This document shows, in pieces, positions 58,240 through 64,000 of a DNA stretch of 64,000 nucleotides. Source of the DNA: Natronomonas aquatica (GTDB lineage: Archaea; Halobacteriota; Halobacteria; Halobacteriales; Haloarculaceae). The position numbers were made by a program, and so were the translations under genes. The DNA is taken from NCBI RefSeq assembly GCF_024449025.1, contig NZ_JAHLKM010000011.1:1-64000 (forward strand). The letters run 5' to 3'. The first letter of the stretch is position 1; the number at the start of each line of letters is the position of its first letter. Below the pieces are notes generated by a model that saw only the letters and a program-made list of their open reading frames with translations, had not been told where the DNA came from and ran no database searches.

Positions 58240-59088
58240 TCATCGGGCGTCGCCCGACAGCGTCGCCTCGGTGTCGACCCCGTAGACGCTGGCCGGCGTC
58301 TCGACGTGGGCCCGACGTAACGCGTCCTCGTGGCCCGATTCGGCGAGCCACCGGGTCCGCCGGGGGACGGTCTTCGGGCCCAACACCGCCCCCGGGCGGT
58401 CCGGATCGTCGATGAAGTCCGTCTCCATGAGGAAGGGGCGATCGTTCCCGCAGGCGCGTTCGAGTTCGTCCTTGTGGGCGATCACGCTCGGGAGCGGCCC
58501 CTCGAGGTACCCGCCGGCGTAGTGTTTGACGACCCGATCGCGGGCGAGTCCCTCGGCCTCGGCCCACTCGGCGACCGTCGTGAAATCCTCGCCGCCCTCG
58601 GCGTGCAACTGGACGGCACAGCCGACCTCGGCGGCGCGAGCGAAGGCGTGCCGCATGACCGAATTCGAGGCCGCCCACACCGCCTCGTCGACCTCGTAGT
58701 GGGGGCGCCCGGACTTGATCGCGAGCGCCGGCCCGTCGGCGACGTACCCGGCGGCGACGTCGATCCCGGCCTTCATGAGGTCCGCTGCCCCCTCTGGCTC
58801 GTAGCCGCGTTCGACGAGCTGCGAGACGAGCGCCGGATGGACGCCCAGAACGGGCCAGGCCCGCCCCGGTAGCCGGTCGTCGGCCCGCTCGGTCACTTCG
58901 ATTGTGAGTTCGAACGCCTCCCGGAACCCCTCGGCGTCGTCGACCTCGCCGACGAGGTCCCAGGAGGGTTTGTTGAGAACGTTCAGGTGTGTTCCGCCGG
59001 CGTCCGCGAAGTCGGCGGCGGCCTCGACTCCCCGGCCGTTGACGGGGTCGAGATGGAGGTGGTCATCGAGGATCGGCCCGTCGTACAT
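58240..59088 (-). CDS. TatD-family metal-dependent hydrolase
   Basis: A 282-residue protein with HLHLDP (metal-binding His pair), a GVHPALV segment, VQLHAEGG, VKHYAGG and METDFIDD, which form the TatD/amidohydrolase metal site. TatD enzymes are DNases or other hydrolases. The start at MYDGPILDDHLHL was chosen over an earlier codon, as it places the first His pair near the N-terminus. It follows the exchanger gene on the same strand by 37 bp. Confidence 0.82.
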   Translation of the reverse strand: MYDGPILDDHLHLDPVNGRGVEAAADFADAGGTHLNVLNKPSWDLVGEVDDAEGFREAFELTIEVTERADDRLPGRAWPVLGVHPALVSQLVERGYEPEGAADLMKAGIDVAAGYVADGPALAIKSGRPHYEVDEAVWAASNSVMRHAFARAAEVGCAVQLHAEGGEDFTTVAEWAEAEGLARDRVVKHYAGGYLEGPLPSVIAHKDELERACGNDRPFLMETDFIDDPDRPGAVLGPKTVPRRTRWLAESGHEDALRRAHVETPASVYGVDTEATLSGDAR

Positions 59089-59125
59089 ACACGGCGGTTC
59101 GGCGGCCGGGGGCAAAACAGCACTG

Positions 59126-60136
59126 TTACAGAACGTTGACGGCACCGACGCTCTCCAGCAGGAGCCAGCCGATGAAGGCGCCGTAGAGCGCGAGCATCGC
59201 CGTCGCCTCGCCGTTCGTGATCGTCATCCCCGTCCGGGCGAACGTAAAGAGGACCACCGTCGCGACGATCAGAAACGCCATCATCGGGACCGCCGCGGTG
59301 AAGGAGACGGATGTCGTGCCCGCCAGCAGGACCCCGGCGGGGATGGCGACGAGCAGATCGAAGATGTTGCTCCCGAGGACGTTCCCGAGCGAGACCGCCG
59401 GCTCGTCGATACGGGCGGCGGCGACGCTTATAAACGCGTCCGGGAGGCTCGAGGCTGCGGCGACGACGGTCAGCCCCCACAGGAACGAGGGCGTCCCGAA
59501 CGCCTCGCCGAGCCCGACCGCGGCGAAGACGAGCCCCTCGACGCCCGCGATGATCAGCGCGATCCCGCCGATCAGAAGCGTCCACTCGACGAGGAGTGGC
59601 CGTCGCGAAAGCGAGACGGTCTCCGTGTCGGCCTCGCTCACGTCGAGGTACTGCACGAAGACGTAGAGCCCATAGAGGACGAGCAACGAGAACGCGAGCG
59701 GCCGGGTGAGGTTGCCCCGGAACTCCGCCCCTTCGACCGGATAGTAGATGACGGCGAGGGCGAACACGAGAAACAGCGCCGCGACCGAGAGCATGTAGAA
59801 CTGTGCCTCCTTGTAGACGACGTCCCGGCCGGTATCGAGCGGGCTGTCCGCCAAAAGCGCCGACAGCGACGGGATGACCAGGATGTTGAACACCGCCGAG
59901 CCGACGATGATGCCGACGCCGAGTTCGAACTCGCCGTACCGGATCGTCGCGATGACGGTGCTCGCGATCTCGGGCGCCGACGAGCCGATCGCCGCGATGA
60001 GCGTCCCCTGTATCAACCGCGGCAGGCCGTAGTGTCGCCCCAGCCGGTCCGAGGCGCGTTCCAGCGCCGAGGAGCCGGCCCACACGACCGCCGTCCCGAC
60101 GATCCCGACGCCGATCAGTAACGGTATCCCCGCCAT
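59126..60136 (-). CDS. Sodium/calcium exchanger family protein (CaCA)
   Basis: A 336-residue protein with two alpha repeats: GTLIAAIGSSAPEIAST/GSAVFNIL and WGLTVVAAASSLPDAFIS/GNVLGSNIFDLL, containing the ion-binding acidic residues. About ten membrane helices. It probably exchanges Ca2+ for Na+ or H+, suiting a high-salt cell. Its start ATG overlaps the stop codon of the NYN gene by one base. Confidence 0.9.
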   Translation of the reverse strand: MAGIPLLIGVGIVGTAVVWAGSSALERASDRLGRHYGLPRLIQGTLIAAIGSSAPEIASTVIATIRYGEFELGVGIIVGSAVFNILVIPSLSALLADSPLDTGRDVVYKEAQFYMLSVAALFLVFALAVIYYPVEGAEFRGNLTRPLAFSLLVLYGLYVFVQYLDVSEADTETVSLSRRPLLVEWTLLIGGIALIIAGVEGLVFAAVGLGEAFGTPSFLWGLTVVAAASSLPDAFISVAAARIDEPAVSLGNVLGSNIFDLLVAIPAGVLLAGTTSVSFTAAVPMMAFLIVATVVLFTFARTGMTITNGEATAMLALYGAFIGWLLLESVGAVNVL

Positions 60137-60588
60137 CAGTCCAAGGTGACCTCGCGGTGGGCGGCGTTCCGGAGCGCGTCCGAACGGCCGTGCGTGCCGG
60201 GGGCGACGGCGACCGTCCGGAGCCCGCGCTCGGCGGCGATCTCCAGTGCGGGTTTGAAGTCGGTGTCCCGCGAGACGACGACGACGGTGTCGATCCGCCC
60301 GGCGACGGCGGCCTCGACGGCCTCGACGGCGAGTTTGACGTCGACGTCGCCGCTCGTTGTCACGACCTCGAAGCCGCGGGCCTCCGCCGCCTGAACGAGC
60401 CCGCTGCCGGCCTTCTCGTCGACGTAGACGCGGGCGACCGCGACTACCCCCTCCTCGCGGGCCAGCGCCCGGAGGTCGTCGAGGTCGACGTCGAACTCCT
60501 CCCGGAAGACGTTCGGGCCGTCGACGAAGATCCCGACCCGCGTGGACCGATCGGAAAGCCGACCGAAGACTCGATAGAGCAGATCCAT
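60136..60588 (-). CDS. NYN-domain ribonuclease-like protein
   Basis: A 150-residue PIN-like NYN (LabA) domain: GIFVDGPNVFREEF carries the first metal Asp, then GDVDVKLAVEA, VVVSRDTDFKPAL, and VAVAPG. It probably cleaves RNA. ATG 60588 was chosen because the domain begins at once. It overlaps the exchanger gene start (one base), so the pair is likely co-transcribed although they have no obvious functional link. Confidence 0.85.
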   Translation of the reverse strand: MDLLYRVFGRLSDRSTRVGIFVDGPNVFREEFDVDLDDLRALAREEGVVAVARVYVDEKAGSGLVQAAEARGFEVVTTSGDVDVKLAVEAVEAAVAGRIDTVVVVSRDTDFKPALEIAAERGLRTVAVAPGTHGRSDALRNAAHREVTLD

Positions 60589-60648
60589 ACGCCGTCTCGG
60601 CTCCCCCTCGACAAATAAATACTTACTCCGTGGGGACAGAGACCCGCC

Positions 60649-61728
60649 ATGTCGCTCCGAACGCCGCCGCTCGGCGGGACACACGCCGATCGTGGCGCGA
60701 AACTGACCGAGTTCGGCGGCTGGGAGATGCCCGTCGAGTTCGACTCGATCCGGACCGAACACACGGCCGTCCGGGAGTCGGTCGGCAAGTTCGACGTCTC
60801 ACACATGGGCGAGATCGAGGTCTCGGGTCCCGACGCGACGGCACTGATGGACCGGTTGACAACGAACGACGTGACCGCCCTCGAGGCCGGCGACGCCCAG
60901 TACGCCGCGATCACCGACGAGGACGGCGTCATGCTCGATGACACCGTCGTCTACCGGCTCCCCGAGGGATCCGACGCCGAGTACCTGTTCGTCCCCAACG
61001 CGGGCCACGACGCCGAAACGCACGACCGGTGGGTCGAGTACGCAGACCGGTGGGACCTCGACGTGACTGTCGAGAACGCGACAGAATCCTACGGGATGAT
61101 CGCGGTTCAGGGCCCCGAGGCGATCGATCTACTCGGTGGGCTGTGTGACTCGCCCGGCTCGGTCTCGCGGTTCACCGTCGAACCCCGGTCGGTTGCCGGC
61201 GTCGCGTGTCTGCTTGCCCGGACGGGCTATACCGGCGAGGACGGCGTCGAACTCCTCTTTGACGCTGCCGACTCGAGGGCCGTCTGGTCGGCGCTGGAGT
61301 GTCAGCCCTGCGGGCTCGGGGCGCGGGACACCCTCCGGCTCGAGGCCGGGTTTCTCCTCTCGGGACAGGATTTCGATCCCGAAACGAACCCCCGGAACCC
61401 CTACGAGGCGGGGATCGGCTTCGCCGTCGACCTCGGGACGGCGTTCGTCGGCCGGGACGCGCTGGCCGCCGTCGCCGAGACCGGCCCCGAGGAGGAACTC
61501 GTCGGATTCCGGCTCGCTGAACGGGGGATCGCCCGCCACGGCTACGAGATCCGCGCGGACGGCGCACCCGTCGGGACCGTCACCAGCGGGACGATGAGCC
61601 CGACGCTCGGCGAGGCGATCGGGCTCGGGTACGTCCCGGTCGAGTTCGCCGATCCCGGGACTGAAATCGGGGTCGTCGTCCGCAGCGAGACGAAACCCGC
61701 CGTCGTCGAGGAACTGCCGTTCTACTGA
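60649..61728 (+). CDS. gcvT: Aminomethyltransferase, glycine cleavage T protein
   Basis: A 359-residue GcvT. The folate-binding pocket residues are in FDVSHMGEI, the catalytic Asp in DRLTTNDV and GYTGEDGVEL, and GARDTLRLEAGF and TSGTMSPTLG are in the expected places. It transfers the aminomethyl carbon from lipoyl-H protein to tetrahydrofolate. gcvH follows 158 bp downstream. gcvP, which often completes the operon in haloarchaea, does not follow. Confidence 0.94.
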   Translation: MSLRTPPLGGTHADRGAKLTEFGGWEMPVEFDSIRTEHTAVRESVGKFDVSHMGEIEVSGPDATALMDRLTTNDVTALEAGDAQYAAITDEDGVMLDDTVVYRLPEGSDAEYLFVPNAGHDAETHDRWVEYADRWDLDVTVENATESYGMIAVQGPEAIDLLGGLCDSPGSVSRFTVEPRSVAGVACLLARTGYTGEDGVELLFDAADSRAVWSALECQPCGLGARDTLRLEAGFLLSGQDFDPETNPRNPYEAGIGFAVDLGTAFVGRDALAAVAETGPEEELVGFRLAERGIARHGYEIRADGAPVGTVTSGTMSPTLGEAIGLGYVPVEFADPGTEIGVVVRSETKPAVVEELPFY

Positions 61729-61810
61729 TCTTTGATATCGAGTTCCTCCCGCCCGAGATCGGTGATATCGAACAACAGCCCCTCCAGATACACGACGGGG
61801 ATACGCCGAA
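61722..61810 (-). pseudogene. Possible remnant of a winged-helix (phage-repressor-like) gene
   Basis: Minus strand codes for PVVYLEGLLFDITDLGREEL, the style of the last wing and helix of haloarchaeal PhiH1-type repressor proteins. Only the end is preserved; the residues before it have no similarity and overlap the gcvH promoter region. It could be chance; a profile search is required. Confidence 0.3.
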
Positions 61811-61820
61811 ATAAAAACTG

Positions 61821-61840
61821 TCGGGTCGGAAACGACCCGA
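61821..61840 (+). promoter_or_regulatory. Hairpin with GAAA tetraloop ahead of gcvH
   Basis: An 8-bp perfect stem (61821-61828 with 61833-61840) closes a GAAA loop, after an A-rich run. It is located between gcvT and gcvH and could be a transcript-stability or attenuation element, or the terminator of gcvT. Confidence 0.45.
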
Positions 61841-61886
61841 TACGGAAGCCGATAACCCTACAATCCCCTCGCCGGATACTGGAGGT

Positions 61887-62270
61887 ATGAGCTTCAAGAT
61901 ACCGGACGACTGCCGGTACCGGGAGACCCACGAGTGGGCGAGAGACGAGGACGGTTCCGTTCGGATCGGAATCACGGACTTCGCACAGGACGAACTCGGC
62001 GATATCGTATTCGTCGAGCTACCGTCGGTGGACGAACGGATCGAACAGGGCGAGGAGTTCGGGGTCATCGAGTCGATCAAGGCGGTTTCGGACCTCTATG
62101 CGCCGCTCTCCGGAGAGGTTCTGGCGGTCAACGACGACCTCGTCGACGCGCCCGAACTGGTAAACGACGATCCGTTCGACGACGGCTGGATGCTCGAGAT
62201 CGAGCCGACCGACGAGACGGACCTCGAGGAGCTGCTTTCGCCGGAGGAATACGAGGCACAGACCGTCTGA
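61887..62270 (+). CDS. gcvH: Glycine cleavage system H protein
   Basis: A 127-residue lipoyl carrier. The lipoylation site is Lys65 in ESIKAVSDL, and THEWARDE and GVIE motifs are the normal H-protein marks. It shuttles the aminomethyl group between GcvP, GcvT and the L protein. GGAGGT sits two bases before the ATG, closer than an efficient Shine-Dalgarno site, so initiation may be leaderless from the A/T-rich sequence at 61809. Confidence 0.95.
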   Translation: MSFKIPDDCRYRETHEWARDEDGSVRIGITDFAQDELGDIVFVELPSVDERIEQGEEFGVIESIKAVSDLYAPLSGEVLAVNDDLVDAPELVNDDPFDDGWMLEIEPTDETDLEELLSPEEYEAQTV

Positions 62271-62374
62271 TAGCCTCCTGGTGGGTCCCCTCGCTCCCGT
62301 CTGTGGGAGCCGATCCTCCAGACTACCGGGTCACAAACACATAAGACACTGCCGACATTATAGTAGACCGCTAA

Positions 62375-63331
62375 ATGGTCGATCCGACCCAGCTTGCAGA
62401 GAGCAAGTCTATCCACCGACGGACTGGGAAGACCTTCTATTACGCGACGCGACTGCTGCCCGAACGAGTCCGGCATCCGACGTACGTGCTGTACGCTTTC
62501 TTCCGGGTCGCCGACGAGGTCGTCGACAACCCCGACGGGCTGTCGCCGGCCGAACAGCACGAGCGACTGCGCGAGATCGAAGCCGCCGCGCTCGGCCAGG
62601 AGCCGACCGACGATCCCGTTCTCGCGGCGTTCTCGGAGGTCAGACGGCGATACGAGATCCCCGACGAGGAGATCGAGGTGTTCATCGAGGCGATGCGGGC
62701 CGACATCGAAACCTCCCGGTATGAGACCTACGACGAACTCGAGTCGTACATGCGCGGGTCGGCTGCCGCCGTCGGGGTCATGATGACGCTCGTCATGGAG
62801 GCCGACGACGTCGAAACGGCCCTCCCGAAGGCCCGCCGGCTCGGGGAAGCCTTCCAGCTGACGAACTTTCTCCGGGACGTCGGCGAGGACATCGCCGACA
62901 GGGATCGGATCTACCTCCCCCAGTCGACGCTCGAGGCCTGCGGTGCGGATCCGACCGACATCGAACGCCGGCGGTTCACGAACGAGATCGGCGCCGCCAT
63001 CGAGCGGGAACTCCGGCGGGCCGAGGGGCTCTACCGGGAGGGCGTTTCCGGCATCAAGTACCTCCCGTCGGACTGTCAGTTACCGGTACTGACGGCCGCG
63101 GTCCTCTATGCGGATCACCACCGGCTCATTCGGAACCACGGCAACGATACGGTGACGGAGACGCCATCGCTCGGGACCGTCCGCAAGCTCGCGTTGGTCG
63201 CCAAAACGCGGCTCTACTGGGCGTGGAAGAAGGATCCGGAGACCGTTTTCGCGAAGGTGAGTGAGGTTCCGATGGTAGACGAGGAGCCGGTCCCGAAGAG
63301 CCGCCCGGAAAACTCGATCCCGACGAGCTGA
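62375..63331 (+). CDS. crtB: Phytoene synthase
   Basis: A 318-residue head-to-head prenyl synthase. Both aspartate-rich sites are present: Asp47-x3-Asp51 (DEVVD) and Asp168-x3-Asp172 (DVGED), with the RTGKTFYYATRLLP N-terminus. It joins two geranylgeranyl diphosphates to phytoene, the first carotenoid step toward bacterioruberin. The convergent partner gene is cruF, the stops four bases apart. Confidence 0.94.
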   Translation: MVDPTQLAESKSIHRRTGKTFYYATRLLPERVRHPTYVLYAFFRVADEVVDNPDGLSPAEQHERLREIEAAALGQEPTDDPVLAAFSEVRRRYEIPDEEIEVFIEAMRADIETSRYETYDELESYMRGSAAAVGVMMTLVMEADDVETALPKARRLGEAFQLTNFLRDVGEDIADRDRIYLPQSTLEACGADPTDIERRRFTNEIGAAIERELRRAEGLYREGVSGIKYLPSDCQLPVLTAAVLYADHHRLIRNHGNDTVTETPSLGTVRKLALVAKTRLYWAWKKDPETVFAKVSEVPMVDEEPVPKSRPENSIPTS

Positions 63332-63334
63332 CGG

Positions 63335-64000
63335 CTACCGCTCGGGGAAATCGAACCGATCGGTCCGCCACAACCCGTACCCGTACCCGACGGCCAGCGC
63401 CGCCGGAATCCAGTTCCCGAAGTAGGCGTTGACGGCGCCCCACAGGAGAACGAAACTGACCAGATCGTCGAGCATGAAACGGCAGTTTTCGAGCCGCTGT
63501 AGGATCTCCTTCCGATCGAACGCCGCGTCGAGAAGCGTCACGGCGACGGTCGCCGACAGCGTCCATCCGAGGTAGTTCAGCCACGGGACGCCGTAGTACG
63601 CGCCGCCGCCGTCGTACGCCCAAAAGCCTACAGAAACCGCCGCCGGATCCAAAACGAGATCCATCCCGACGACGGTGAGCGCGACCGCCGGGACCCGAAT
63701 GGCGGCCGACCGGGCGACCCGACCCGAGAGAAGCAGACACAGCAGGTAGGCGTTGACGACGAGCGGGATAAAAAACAACGGGAGCGCCGCCGGGACGGCC
63801 CCGCCCAGCATCGGGCCCAGATCGACGCCGTACCCGAAGCTCCCGTAGGGATAGCCGGTGTGGACGCCGACGAACTCGATCGCGTACGTGTAGAGACAGA
63901 GGACCAGAAGGCCGGCCGCCGCCTTCCGGGTGAGAAGCGGCGCAAGGCCGGCCACGAGCGGCAGCCGCATCACCGCGACGCCGAACAGAAGCAAGTAGGG
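63335..64000 (-). CDS. cruF: Bisanhydrobacterioruberin hydratase, partial
   Basis: The 3' part (at least 221 codons) of a CruF-type membrane carotenoid hydratase; the frame stays open to the window edge, so the N-terminus is missing. Features: membrane helices, TGYPYGSFGYG, GMDLVLDPAAVSVGFWAYDGGG and YYGVPWLNYLGW. It adds water at the C2 ends in the last steps to bacterioruberin. Together with convergent crtB it identifies a bacterioruberin locus continuing to the right. Confidence 0.9.
   Translation of the reverse strand, partial: PYLLLFGVAVMRLPLVAGLAPLLTRKAAAGLLVLCLYTYAIEFVGVHTGYPYGSFGYGVDLGPMLGGAVPAALPLFFIPLVVNAYLLCLLLSGRVARSAAIRVPAVALTVVGMDLVLDPAAVSVGFWAYDGGGAYYGVPWLNYLGWTLSATVAVTLLDAAFDRKEILQRLENCRFMLDDLVSFVLLWGAVNAYFGNWIPAALAVGYGYGLWRTDRFDFPER

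Noticed and set aside
61729-61886. A glycine riboswitch upstream of gcvH.
   Set aside because: Only one simple hairpin is seen, with no aptamer-like tandem core, and such riboswitches are not known from haloarchaea.
1-64000. Prophage, integrated plasmid, tRNA-linked island or toxin-antitoxin module.
   Set aside because: No integrase, portal, terminase, partition gene, tRNA attachment site or paired small toxin-antitoxin genes were recognised. The only mobile traces are the two hairpin-type IS relics.

Overview
The window is a stretch of chromosome from a haloarchaeon (class Halobacteria). The evidence is high GC, strongly acidic proteins, archaeal TATA boxes at about -27 of apparently leaderless starts, haloarchaea-type families (DUF1102, DUF5305, HTR-like kinases, a FolC-FolP fusion) and bacterioruberin carotenoid genes at the right edge. 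Genus cannot be assigned from the sequence alone. No rRNA, tRNA, CRISPR array or complete insertion sequence was seen.

Layout. 1-3.7 kb: an IS-end-like hairpin, a truncated globin, a CPBP membrane protease, a winged-helix protein coupled to an Asp-nucleophile alpha/beta hydrolase, and a PaaG-like crotonase. 3.9-14.7 kb: the most unusual region, an export and surface locus. It holds an archaeal (Sec11-like) signal peptidase with a large extra domain, convergent with a DUF5305 membrane protein; a coiled-coil zinc-ribbon protein; an acidic protein with a degenerate RecA/KaiC-like domain; a winged-helix membrane protein; a secreted protein that joins a TasA/DUF1102-like N-terminus to thirteen 18-residue beta-helix repeats (bactofilin-like); a small low-GC DUF1102 protein; and a large CARDB/PKD surface protein. 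14.8-26.4 kb: mainly signalling, with a receiver-PAS-histidine kinase, a double-domain KaiC homologue in an operon with two pseudo-receiver PAS kinases, a PadR regulator, a GNAT enzyme and a glycosyltransferase, plus a thiolase/DUF35 pair and a membrane/small-protein pair.

26.5-39.6 kb is metabolic: the folate FolC-FolP fusion, then acyl-CoA metabolism centred on propionyl/methylmalonyl-CoA (two acyl-CoA dehydrogenases, 3-hydroxyacyl-CoA dehydrogenase, methylmalonyl-CoA mutase large subunit, carboxyltransferase subunit of propionyl/acyl-CoA carboxylase, MaoC hydratase, AMP-forming acyl-CoA synthetase). The ligase, dehydrogenase, carboxylase and MaoC genes form one minus-strand operon. The biotin-carboxylase subunit, the epimerase and the B12-binding small mutase subunit are not in the window.

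39.9-48.6 kb: a tripartite tricarboxylate transporter (TctC-TctB-TctA), a universal stress protein, a phosphotriesterase-like hydrolase, HtpX, and the lysine genes dapA-dapB facing a winged-helix regulator. 48.7-54.2 kb: a metallophosphoesterase, a decayed IS200/IS605-type relic whose right end supplies the stop codon of a FAD oxidoreductase, a 51-residue zinc-ribbon protein, a threonine-synthase homologue that lacks the PLP lysine, a LysE-type exporter and an HD hydrolase. 54.4-64 kb: an acyl-CoA ligase, amidase, panB, TatD-type hydrolase, a NYN nuclease/cation exchanger pair, gcvT-gcvH (no gcvP), crtB and the 3' part of cruF.

Most genes are ordinary haloarchaeal housekeeping or catabolic genes. 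The strongest candidate for an under-described system is the 3.9-14.7 kb signal-peptidase/TasA-like/beta-helix surface locus. The second is the KaiC plus pseudo-receiver kinase operon at 19.8-24.6 kb.
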